DNA from: Pelotomaculum sp.
GTDB taxonomy: Bacteria > Bacillota > Desulfotomaculia > Desulfotomaculales > Pelotomaculaceae
Length of the DNA stretch: 64,000 nt
Reading direction: 5' to 3'
NCBI GenBank assembly: GCA_018435055.1
Contig: JAHDOA010000003.1
Coordinates: forward strand, 1-64,000
Shown here: positions 25,901 to 33,583 of the stretch, piece after piece
How positions within the stretch are numbered: position 1 is the first letter of the stretch
How the letters are laid out: the number at the start of each line of letters is the position of its first letter
Notes under the pieces: generated by a model
What the model was told of the DNA's origin: nothing
Database searches by the model: none
What the model saw: only the letters and a program-made list of their open reading frames with translations
Translations under genes and position numbers: made by a program

Positions 25901-26209
25901 TCATGGTGTAACAGTAGAAAACTTCTTGCCATCCCGCTCACAGAGATTTTGCACGAGAGTTCGGCCAGAGGATAACGCTGACGGGATGCCGCCGCCGGTT
26001 TGAACCCACTGGCCGGCCATATAGAAGTTGGCTAATCCCGGCAGAGTGTTAGAGATCTTGACGCTGACCGCTTCCGGTGTCAGCAGCCATCCTTCATACG
26101 CGCCCCGGTAATTGCGGGTATACCGCCAAAGGGTATACGGCGTGGCTATATCAGTCATTTCCACCTGGGAGGAAATGCCGGGGTAGATCATCTCCATCCG
26201 GGGAGGCAA
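25901..26209 (-). pseudogene. C-terminal fragment of a phytoene-desaturase-like FAD oxidoreductase
   Basis: About 100 residues match the end of CrtI/retinol-desaturase-like FAD oxidoreductases: YPGISSQVEMTDIATPYTLW, TRNYRGAYEGWLLTP and the terminal dinucleotide-domain motif GLANFYMAGQWVQTGGGIPS, ALSSGRTLVQ. The FAD-binding N-terminus and most of the protein are missing, and no ribosome site precedes the frame. A 5'-deleted gene; upstream sequence (26210-26330) shows only faint continuing similarity. Confidence 0.8.
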
Positions 26210-26331
26210 CCGGCATAGGTTACCGGCAACTGCTTGAACGGCTAATCGGCCTTGCCATAGAAAGGCGCCTGGATAAAAACCGTACTGATTTTAGCGCGGT
26301 TAATCTACAGTAAACATGGCTGTCCGTCTTG

Positions 26332-27249
26332 CTATTCAACCACGGCCCACGCAAAGTGCTGGTGCTCACATGCGTAATATCCGTCCGTGCGTCCCTGGAA
26401 GTAGCGTTCTTGGATGTCGGTTGGGCTCAAGTTCTCATGGAGACGCAAACTAAAACTTGCGAGTTCAGTAGTTATAATGGACGGATTAAAACCCGTTTTC
26501 ATCGGTTCGCCCAGAAACTGCGCTTCCCCCAGCATCCGTTGCACGCGTTTAGCCGCCTTCCCGGGAATAAACGCGTCGGTATCCAGGTAATCGAAAATTA
26601 CCGCGCTGCCAGCAGGGGCGATTTCGGCCATGGCACGCAGCGTGTCGAAGACAGCTTCACGAGTCAAGTAATAGGTGACACCCAGCCAGCTGAAGAGACT
26701 TAAGGACTGTGGGTCGTATGATGACCGTGTTAGTGCCGCCGCCAGGCTCTCCTGCTCGAAATCCACCGGAACAAAGTGCAGATTTGCCGGCTGCTCCCAG
26801 CCCGCTTCAGCGATGCGTTGGCGTTTAAAGGCCTGCGTGGTGGGATGGTCGACCTCGAACACCTGAAGCTTCTCCAACATCTCCGGGCGACGAAACGCGA
26901 AAGTATCAAACCCCGCCCCGAGGATAACGTATTGCCGTACTCCCTGCCCGGCAGCCTGCTCAAGGCTGTCTTCCGTGTACTGTGCGCGGCTGAAGACCAT
27001 GGATGGAGCCGCCAGGGCCCGCATCATCCGCGCTATGGCGGTCGCCTGGTCGGGGAACGAAGCGGCGCGTTCAGGGTCATATAGCTTTAGAGCCTCCGCC
27101 ATATGGTATTCGATAATCGAGCGTGCTTCCTCCGGAACCAGATGATGGGCCAGAAAGTCATTGAAAATCCTGGGTGTATCATGCATTGCATGGTGGGCGC
27201 GATGGTAGGCCATTATCACTGCGGATCGGCTGAACTGTTTTTCTTCCAT
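26332..27249 (-). CDS. Leucine-carboxyl-methyltransferase-type SAM methyltransferase (copy 1)
   Basis: 305-residue class I methyltransferase of the LCM/TIGR00027-like group. SAM-binding motif I is YVILGAGFDTFAFRRPE, followed by VFEVDHPTTQAFKRQRI and the SWLGVTYYLTREAV box; FDYLDTDAF is the acidic motif. ATG 27249 has GGGAGG 7 nt upstream. Substrate unknown. It is one of four tandem copies (26332-30188), of which only this and the next are intact; the DNA around motif I is nearly identical between copies, showing recent duplication. Confidence 0.85.
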   Translation of the reverse strand: MEEKQFSRSAVIMAYHRAHHAMHDTPRIFNDFLAHHLVPEEARSIIEYHMAEALKLYDPERAASFPDQATAIARMMRALAAPSMVFSRAQYTEDSLEQAAGQGVRQYVILGAGFDTFAFRRPEMLEKLQVFEVDHPTTQAFKRQRIAEAGWEQPANLHFVPVDFEQESLAAALTRSSYDPQSLSLFSWLGVTYYLTREAVFDTLRAMAEIAPAGSAVIFDYLDTDAFIPGKAAKRVQRMLGEAQFLGEPMKTGFNPSIITTELASFSLRLHENLSPTDIQERYFQGRTDGYYACEHQHFAWAVVE

Positions 27250-27374
27250 TTGATATCCTCCCGGAATTACTTTATCTCACGCTATTCGACCACTGCCAAC
27301 GTATAGTGAGCATGCTCGCAAGCACCCTTCTTTCCTTATATTAGTTTCTCAAAATAGAGTATATTGACCAGGAG

Positions 27375-28280
27375 CTATTCGACCATCACCCAGGCAAAGT
27401 GCAGATGCTCGCATGCGTGATAACCGTCTTTCCGTTCCCGGAAGTAAAGTTCCTGGATGTCGGTCGGGCTCAAGTCCTCCTGGAGACGTAATCCCAAGCG
27501 GGCCAGGTCGGCGGCGAGGGATGACGGGTCAAAACCCGTTATCATCGGCTCACCCGCGTTCTGCCGCGCGTCCCTTATCGTAATCTTCACGCGTTCAGCC
27601 GCTTTTTCGGGAACAAACGCGTCTGTATCAAGGTAATCGAAAATGATTGCGCTGCCCGCGGGGACAATATTGGCGATATCATGCAGTGTGGTAAAAATAG
27701 CATCGCGGGTTAAGTAATAGGTGACACCCAGCCAGCTAAAGAAGCTAAGTGCCTGCGGGTTATACGATGAGCGTGTTAGTACCTCTGCCAGGCTCTCCTG
27801 CTCAAAATCCACGGGCACAAAGTGAAGCTGTGCCGGCAGTTTCCAGCCAGCATCAGCGATGCGTTGGCGTTTAAAGGCCTGCGTGACGGGATGGTCGACC
27901 TCGAACACCTGAAGCTTCTCCAACATCTCCGGTCGGCGAAACGCAAAGGTATCAAAACCCGCCCCAAGGATCACGTACTGCCGCACTCCCTGCCCAACAG
28001 CCTTGTCGAGAATTTCTTCCGAGTACCGCGAACGGCTAAGGGTCATGGATGGGCCTGGTGTTATGGTTTGCATATGCCGCGCTATCGCAGCCGCCCGGTC
28101 AGGGAGCGACACGGCGCTGAGAATTTGCGACCAGGCGTTTTCAAAGAATAAGCGTTCATCCTCCGTAAACAAATGACAGGCCAGAGAGTCGTCAAATATC
28201 TTGGGGTTATCGTGCATGGCATGGTACGCGCGATAGTAAGCCATTAACGTTGCAGTGAAGCTGGCTCTCTTCTCATCCAT
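27375..28280 (-). CDS. Leucine-carboxyl-methyltransferase-type SAM methyltransferase (copy 2)
   Basis: Paralogue of the neighbouring copy 1 with the same motifs (YVILGAGFDTFAFRRPE, VFEVDHPVTQAFKRQRI, SWLGVTYYLTRDAI, DYLDTDAFVPEKA). The ATG at 28280 is preferred: GAGGTG lies 6 nt before it, whereas the GTG at 28289 is part of that site. 301 residues. The N-terminal half differs more from copy 1 than the motif I region does, as expected if conversion or selection has acted on the core. Probably its own transcription unit. Confidence 0.85.
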   Translation of the reverse strand: MDEKRASFTATLMAYYRAYHAMHDNPKIFDDSLACHLFTEDERLFFENAWSQILSAVSLPDRAAAIARHMQTITPGPSMTLSRSRYSEEILDKAVGQGVRQYVILGAGFDTFAFRRPEMLEKLQVFEVDHPVTQAFKRQRIADAGWKLPAQLHFVPVDFEQESLAEVLTRSSYNPQALSFFSWLGVTYYLTRDAIFTTLHDIANIVPAGSAIIFDYLDTDAFVPEKAAERVKITIRDARQNAGEPMITGFDPSSLAADLARLGLRLQEDLSPTDIQELYFRERKDGYHACEHLHFAWVMVE

Positions 28281-28337
28281 ATTAGGCACCTCTTCTTTTC
28301 TTTTATTTGTTTGATTAACTAGTATATAGGCTAATAG

Positions 28338-28711
28338 CTATTCGACCACGGCCCTGGCAAAGTGCAAATGCTCGCATGCGTGATAGCCGTCCGTGCGCCC
28401 CTTGAAATAGCGTTCTTCGATTTCGGTCGGGCTTAAATTCTCTTGGAGATAAAAGCCCAGACCCGCCAAGTCGGCAGCGATGGTTGGCGGTTAAAAACCC
28501 GTTATCATCGGCTCACCCGCTATCTGCCGCGCGTCCCTTATCATTATTTTCACGCGTTTAGCCGCTTTTTCGGGAACAAACGCGTCGTTATCCAGGTAAT
28601 CGAAGATAACCGTGCTTCCAGATGGAGTAATTTCGGCGATAGAACGCAGCGTGGCGAATACAGCTTCGCTAGTCAAGTAATAGGTGACACCCAGCCAGCT
28701 AAAGTAGCTTG
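28338..28711 (-). pseudogene. Methyltransferase copy 3, C-terminal half only
   Basis: Begins in mid-protein at YFSWLGVTYYLTSEAVFATL, continues DYLDNDAFVPEKAAKRVKIM, meets an in-frame TAA where the other copies have Asp (ITGF*), and then continues in the same frame to the family's normal ending CEHLHFARAVVE. It is fused at its 5' side to an alpha/beta-hydrolase fragment. It is complementary to the N-terminal half at 29690-30188; the two together would make one methyltransferase lacking only ~22 residues. Confidence 0.85.
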
Positions 28712-28882
28712 GAACTGATCGTAACATATCGTTTTAAACCTGCCGGCAAAGGTGTCTGCCTGGTAGTCCCAGATGCGAAGGTCGGTGAAGCCGCCGTGAA
28801 GTAAAACCAGTGGCTCCCCTTCTCCTTTTATGGAATAAAATAAACTGGTGTCATTTACCTGGAGATAATTCTTAATATCCAA
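28712..28882 (-). pseudogene. Alpha/beta-hydrolase N-terminal fragment
   Basis: ATG 28882 opens MDIKNYLQVNDTSLFYSIKG, EGEPLVLLHGGFTDLRIWDY and ends FKTICYD, the first ~55 residues of an alpha/beta hydrolase up to the oxyanion HGG region and before the nucleophile. It is then abruptly joined to methyltransferase copy 3 in a different frame. The catalytic Ser, Asp and His are all missing. Confidence 0.85.
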
Positions 28883-28959
28883 ATTTCCTTTACTCCGTAC
28901 TTAACCAACTGAAAACCTGCCCTAAAAAATTCACACCTGTCTATCCAGTCGAAAAAACA

Positions 28960-28985
28960 ACGACCACCCCGACTTGGGCGGCCGT
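28960..28985 (-). terminator. Terminator after the toxin-antitoxin pair
   Basis: 26-nt element with GGCCGCCC/GGGGTGG-type arms around AAGT on the minus strand, followed by TTGTTTTTTC. A nearly identical 26-nt copy is at 30314-30339. Confidence 0.65.
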
Positions 28986-29063
28986 CTCTAAAATACTATC
29001 TAAAGAATATTTCAATTAATTTGGCATATTACTCTTTTGGAATAAACCCGGCGGTAAAACATT

Positions 29064-29336
29064 TTATGCTTTTCGTAAAATATCATGGTGTCCGATAGCG
29101 TGAAGTATTAGCGTGTCACTGTTTTGCTCAAAAATAATCCTAATATCTTTGTTAACATAAGCCTCCCAAAACCCTGTGCCTTTGATCCGGTGAATCTTTA
29201 GTGAATTATGTTTTGGATTGACAGCAATAAAACTTAGGGCTTTCCTGGCCTGTTTTCGTTCGGCGGGTGATAATTTCCGATAATCATTATTAAAAGGGTC
29301 AGTTAGAATTATCGCCGGCATTGTTTTCTTCCCCAA
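29064..29336 (-). CDS. RelE/ParE-superfamily toxin
   Basis: 90-residue predicted toxin, probably a ribosome-dependent mRNA interferase. The sequence has the compact RelE/ParE layout: FNNDYRKLSPAERKQARKAL, the FIAVNPKHNSLKIHRIKGT strand region, FWEAYVNKDIRIIFEQ, and the terminal LILHAIGHHDIL. It overlaps the end of the antitoxin gene by 38 nt, so the pair is translationally coupled. It lies within the ~1-kb block that splits a methyltransferase gene. Target and activity are inferred. Confidence 0.8.
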   Translation of the reverse strand: MGKKTMPAIILTDPFNNDYRKLSPAERKQARKALSFIAVNPKHNSLKIHRIKGTGFWEAYVNKDIRIIFEQNSDTLILHAIGHHDILRKA

Positions 29337-29601
29337 GAAACTCTAATAATTCGTCGGCATTGGAAAATGTTTTATATTGGCCTTCTTTTAAGGCGTCAGC
29401 GCTTTGCTTCATTTTTTCCTGCCAAACCTCAGACCAAAAATACTCCTGGCTTTTATCGTGCCATGCAACAGGTTTGATGAAAATTCCCCCATCCCGTTCC
29501 TCCAAGGCGATATAATCTCCTTCCCGTATATTCAGTTTTTTAGCAATCTGAGACAGACTGATAAGCATACGTTTTTGTACCTGCTGAATAATCTCCGGCA
29601 T
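29299..29601 (-). CDS. AbrB/MazE-family antitoxin
   Basis: 100-residue protein. Residues ~8-45 form a swapped-hairpin AbrB domain (RMLISLSQIAKKLNIREGDY, IALEERDGGIFIKP), and the C-terminal half is acidic and helical (YKTFSNADELLEFLGEE), the usual toxin-neutralising segment. It precedes and overlaps the RelE-like toxin gene. Antitoxins of this type normally repress their own promoter. Ribosome site GGGAGCG lies ~6 nt before ATG 29601. Confidence 0.82.
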   Translation of the reverse strand: MPEIIQQVQKRMLISLSQIAKKLNIREGDYIALEERDGGIFIKPVAWHDKSQEYFWSEVWQEKMKQSADALKEGQYKTFSNADELLEFLGEENNAGDNSN

Positions 29602-29689
29602 CTATGTCGCTCCCTTAACTGATAAGCTGTAATTACAGTTTATCTGCATTTTAAGATGTTGTCAATGATACCACCTGTTAAATCCACCG

Positions 29690-30188
29690 GAACGAAGTGT
29701 AATTGCGCCGCCTGCTCCCAGCTCACATCAGCGAGGCGTTGATGTTTTATGTTTTGCGTGGCGGGATGGTCGACCTCAAATACCCGGAGCTTCTCCAACA
29801 TCTCCGGGCGGCGAAACGCGAAAGTATCCATCCCCGCCCCGAGGATCACGTACTGCCGCACGCCCAGCCCGACAGCTTTTTCAAGACTGTCTTCCGAGTA
29901 CCTTGAACGGGCAAGAATGAGAGATGGCGCCGCCAATGCCTCCCGCATCATCCACTTTATGGCTGTCGCCTGGTCAGGGCAAGACGCGGCGCGTGCGGAG
30001 TCGAATAACTTGAGGCTTTCCGCTATCTGATATTCGATGCTTGCCCGCTCCTCCTCCGTTACCAAACGATGGGCCAGAAAGTCATCAAATATTTTTGGAG
30101 TTTCATGCATAACATGGTACGCACGATAGTAAGCCATTAACGTCCTTAATCCTGGTTGGACCCGGTCTGAACGGGTGCCCCTATCCAC
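29690..30188 (-). pseudogene. Methyltransferase copy 4, N-terminal half only
   Basis: From GTG 30188 the frame encodes the LCM-type methyltransferase start (LMAYYRAYHVMHETPKIFDD) through motif I (YVILGAGMDTFAFRRPEMLE) to LHFVPVD, where similarity stops and a short unrelated tail (LTGGIIDNILKCR) ends the frame at 29640. Its upstream side joins an SDR fragment. Together with copy 3 it looks like one gene split by an insertion of about 970 bp. Confidence 0.85.
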
Positions 30189-30194
30189 CTGATC

Positions 30195-30269
30195 TTATGC
30201 GGGCAGCGCCCGGCCGATACCGGAGCCGCCGCCGGTTACAATAGCCACCTTGTTTTTAAAAAGGCTCAT
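30195..30269 (-). pseudogene. Short-chain dehydrogenase N-terminal fragment
   Basis: ATG 30269 opens MSLFKNKVAIVTGGGSGIGR, then ALPA and a stop. TGxxxGIG is the cofactor motif at the start of SDR enzymes. Only 24 codons remain before the methyltransferase half-gene begins, so this is a deletion scar. Confidence 0.85.
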
Positions 30270-30313
30270 ACCATCTACCCCACCCAATTAAAATTTTACC
30301 TCACAAAATCATA

Positions 30314-30339
30314 ACGGCCACCCCGACTTGGGCGGCCGT
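30314..30339 (-). terminator. Terminator-like hairpin downstream of the SNF2 operon
   Basis: ACGGCC/GGCCGT and CCC/GGG arms; 26-nt copy of the element at 28960-28985. It is ~170 nt after the last gene of the SWIM-SNF2 operon. The T-tract on the minus strand (TATGATTTTG) is modest. Confidence 0.55.
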
Positions 30340-30510
30340 CACATACTAATTCATTAATATTCAGGTTGTTTCGGTCTAAAATACTTTTTGTATTATAATT
30401 ACCGCTAACTACCTATCGGCAGGTAGTTTAAATTTACCATCATTTTCTATGAAAGTCAAAGGCGGACGTGCCGGTTGTTGCATATTAAAAAGAACAAACT
30501 TAGTTGTTCA

Positions 30511-30690
30511 TTAACGCAAACTTAGCCGGTCAATTACCAGCCTGTAAAATTCCCGCCATTCGCCGGACAGGTGGCTAAAATCCCGCTGTTCGGGTTGGGT
30601 GGCTTCTCCAGGGGTGTTTTCCGACGCGGTGCTGATGGGTTCCTCAACCCGGCGCTTTTTCTTTTTTTTATCTCTTTTTTTTCGTCCCAT
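30511..30690 (-). CDS. Small basic protein downstream of SNF2
   Basis: 59 residues starting MGRKKRDKKKKKRRVEEP, an extremely basic N-terminus, followed by an acidic/polar linker and a C-terminal helix (HLSGEWREFYRLVIDRLSLR). AAGGAGG lies 6 nt before ATG 30690, so translation is likely; the longer frame to 30804 starts inside the SNF2 gene. It starts 34 nt after the SNF2 stop, in the same operon. Similar short lysine-rich proteins occur near Firmicute SNF2 genes, but I cannot assign a function; nucleic-acid binding is a guess. Confidence 0.65.
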   Translation of the reverse strand: MGRKKRDKKKKKRRVEEPISTASENTPGEATQPEQRDFSHLSGEWREFYRLVIDRLSLR

Positions 30691-30724
30691 TTCAGGCCTC
30701 CTTACGAATGACACCTGCCTTTGA

Positions 30725-33583
30725 TTATAGACCAACCCATTCCTTGCGGAGGGCGAAAAGCTCCCGCAGCTCAGTAGTGGATATCTCCGTAATCCAGGCT
30801 TCACTGCCGCCTACAATTTGCTCGCTCAAGCCTGACTTGCGCTCCAGTACTTCGTCGATACGTTCCTCCATCGTGCCCAGGCTGATGAACTTGTGGACCA
30901 TAACATGACGGGTCTGCCCGATCCGGTGGGAGCGGTCGGTGGCCTGATTCTCAACAGCCGGGTTCCACCAGCGGTCGTAATGAAAGACATGGTTAGCGGC
31001 GGTAAGGTTCAGCCCCAGGCCGCCGGCTTTTAGGGAAAGGATGAAGATATTACAATTATCCACGGCATTCAGATCCTGAAACCGGTCAATCATCTCATCC
31101 CGGACCTTCTTTGGAGTGCCGCCGTGCAAAAAATAACACTGCTCTCCCAGTTCCCTCATCAACACCTCCTGAAGCAGCTTGCCCATCCTGATAAACTGCG
31201 TGAAAATCAGGCAGCTGTCCCCTTGCTGACGCAGTTCGGCTATCATCTCTAAAAGGCGCTCGATTTTTTTGGAACGCCCGCTGATGTTATCGGGCCGGTC
31301 GTCTTTCAGCAAAAGCGCCGGGTGGCCGCAGACCTGTTTCAGTCTGCTCAAGGTTGACAGGATCAGCCCGCGGCGGGCCATGCCATCTGAGTTTTCCAGC
31401 TTTTCAAACAGGTCGTGCAACACGCCTTCATAGAGGGACGCCTGTTCTACTGTCAGGGGGACGTATTCTTTCTGTTCCTGCTTTTCCGGCAGGTCCAGCT
31501 CGATGGCCGGGTCGCTTTTAACCCGCCTGAGGAGAAAAGGCCGGATTAGCTTTTGCACCCGCCCGATATCTTCCGCATCTCCCTTTTTCTCAATCACATT
31601 GACGAATTTGCGGCTAAATTCCCCGCTACTCCCGAGATAGCCGGGGTTGATAAAATCAAAAAGCGACCATAACTCGGTGAGGCGGTTTTCCATGGGGGTT
31701 CCCGTCATGGCGACTCGGTGGCCGCTTTTAAACCTCCGTACCGCAGCAGCCTGTTTAGTGTAAGCGTTCTTGATATTCTGGGCTTCGTCCAGGCAGAGGC
31801 AGTCCCATTCCACCATGGATAATTCTTCTTCGTCTATGTGGGCCAGGTTGTATGATGTAATCACCAGGTCAATTCCCTCGATGGACGGGATAAAATCAGA
31901 GCCTTTCGCCCGCTGCGGGCCGTAGTGAAGCCGCACCTTAAGATCGGGGGCAAAACGGGCCAGTTCCTTTTGCCAGTTGCCCAGTACTGACGTCGGACAA
32001 ATCAGAAGCGATGGAATAGCTGGATTTTCGCTTTCTTTGATTTTTAAAAGGTAGGCGATCCACTGTATCGTTTTCCCGAGGCCCATGTCGTCAGCCAGGC
32101 AGCCGCCCAGGCCGAAACGGCGCAAGAACAACAGCCAGGAGGTCCCCGCCTGCTGGTATTTTCTCAGCGTGCCCTGGAATGAAGCCGCGGTTTCAAGGAG
32201 GGGAATCCGGGAAAGGTTGTGCAGCTGTTCTAGCATCTTTGCCAGCTGTCCGCCAAGTTCCACCTCTATCTGCAGCGCTTCTGCCGCGCCTGCTTCCTGT
32301 TTGGCTGAAAGTGAGACATCCGGGGTAAGAAGGCTCAAATGCAGGATTTCCCCCAGTGAAACACCGTCTTTTTTCCGGATGAATTGCTGGGCTTTTTTTA
32401 AAAAAGCCGGGTCGAGTTGAATCCATTTGCCCCGGACCCGGATTAGGCGCCGTTTTTTTTCAACAACCTGCCTGAACTCTTCTTCCGACAGTTCCAGGCC
32501 GCCAACAGCCAGGTTCCAGTCAAACTGAATGATCTGGCTGAGTCCCAGCCTGCTCTCCTTCCAGGAGCCGACAGAGGAGCGGGTCCTGATTTTAAGCGCC
32601 GGCACGAGCATTTTTATTTCTTCCCACCACCTGGGCAGAAAAACGGTATGTCCGGCCTGCGCCAGCTGGATGGCGCCGGTATTGAGAAAATCCCAGGCCT
32701 CTTCCTCATTGAGTTCCCGGCGCAGACCGGCCATGCCCTCCGGCCGTTCCCCTTTGGTGTCTTCCAGCCACGGCAGGACACTTGTCCATCTTTTTATCTC
32801 ACGTTCGATCCGGCCACCGTAATGCCGCCATTCCGGCGGCGTTTCATCTGACCAGCCCGGTTCTCCGGAATCCCAGGCAGCCACGATATTATGGTCCTGC
32901 TTGTCCTGTAAAATAATATTGAGACGCCAGAAAGGGCTGTTTCCTTCTGGTTCCGCCAGTTCCAGGCAGATCGTGAATGGTGTAAGGTCCTGCTTCCAGC
33001 CGGTGTCTTCCAGCCAGGTTTCTTCATCGCAGGTAAAGGGCTGGAGACTGCCCCTGCCGGGAGCGAGCACAGGATGGGCCAACAGGATTTTCTCCCAAGC
33101 CTGGCCGATTTCCGGGTGTTGTTCAATCAGTTCATCGATAATCAGACTGGCCCATTCACAAATAAAGGGCACTTTAGCCTGTATATCGTTGCAATCCGGG
33201 TTGCTGTCCCACTCTACAAGCCACCCTCTCCGGCCTTCCCGCCACTTGTGAAAATCCGGTTTCCAGAACCCGCCGGCCAGGGCCGTCTTGAGATATGGGG
33301 CTGTTTCCATTAGCGTTGTGATCTCGTTGCTCCACCGCCAGTCCGTCTCCCCGGACCAGGTCCGCGTGGTTAAGAAGTCCAGGGAAGTCAGGGGTGAAAG
33401 AAAAATTACCTGCCGCCCTTGGTGGCTGCCGGTGTCGATGAATGTCCCATAATAAGAAGGCTTGTGCCTGGCAAAAAGCAGGTACTTCAAATCGCCGCTG
33501 TTGGTTCCCCTGCCGTCGCCCCGGAGTACGAAGCCTTGGCCGGAAACCCATTCCAAAAAAACGTTGATGCTGCCATCCGCCAT
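30725..33583 (-). CDS. SNF2-family DEAD/DEAH helicase-like ATPase
   Basis: 952-residue double-stranded DNA translocase. The ~460-residue N-terminal region is the bacterial SNF2-associated region. The ATPase core follows: GGCLADDMGLGKTIQWIAYL (Walker A, motif I), LICPTSVLGNWQKEL (Ia), CLCLDEAQNIKN (DEAQ), MTGTPMENRLTELWSLFDF (III), IFTQFIRMGKLL (IV), and SLKAGGLGLNLTAANHV plus DRSHRIGQTRHVMVHKFI (V and VI). The ATG at 33583 overlaps the TAA of the SWIM gene (TAATG), so the two are coupled. Such pairs probably act together on DNA in repair, restriction or recombination; the exact role is not known. Confidence 0.93.
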   Translation of the reverse strand: MADGSINVFLEWVSGQGFVLRGDGRGTNSGDLKYLLFARHKPSYYGTFIDTGSHQGRQVIFLSPLTSLDFLTTRTWSGETDWRWSNEITTLMETAPYLKTALAGGFWKPDFHKWREGRRGWLVEWDSNPDCNDIQAKVPFICEWASLIIDELIEQHPEIGQAWEKILLAHPVLAPGRGSLQPFTCDEETWLEDTGWKQDLTPFTICLELAEPEGNSPFWRLNIILQDKQDHNIVAAWDSGEPGWSDETPPEWRHYGGRIEREIKRWTSVLPWLEDTKGERPEGMAGLRRELNEEEAWDFLNTGAIQLAQAGHTVFLPRWWEEIKMLVPALKIRTRSSVGSWKESRLGLSQIIQFDWNLAVGGLELSEEEFRQVVEKKRRLIRVRGKWIQLDPAFLKKAQQFIRKKDGVSLGEILHLSLLTPDVSLSAKQEAGAAEALQIEVELGGQLAKMLEQLHNLSRIPLLETAASFQGTLRKYQQAGTSWLLFLRRFGLGGCLADDMGLGKTIQWIAYLLKIKESENPAIPSLLICPTSVLGNWQKELARFAPDLKVRLHYGPQRAKGSDFIPSIEGIDLVITSYNLAHIDEEELSMVEWDCLCLDEAQNIKNAYTKQAAAVRRFKSGHRVAMTGTPMENRLTELWSLFDFINPGYLGSSGEFSRKFVNVIEKKGDAEDIGRVQKLIRPFLLRRVKSDPAIELDLPEKQEQKEYVPLTVEQASLYEGVLHDLFEKLENSDGMARRGLILSTLSRLKQVCGHPALLLKDDRPDNISGRSKKIERLLEMIAELRQQGDSCLIFTQFIRMGKLLQEVLMRELGEQCYFLHGGTPKKVRDEMIDRFQDLNAVDNCNIFILSLKAGGLGLNLTAANHVFHYDRWWNPAVENQATDRSHRIGQTRHVMVHKFISLGTMEERIDEVLERKSGLSEQIVGGSEAWITEISTTELRELFALRKEWVGL

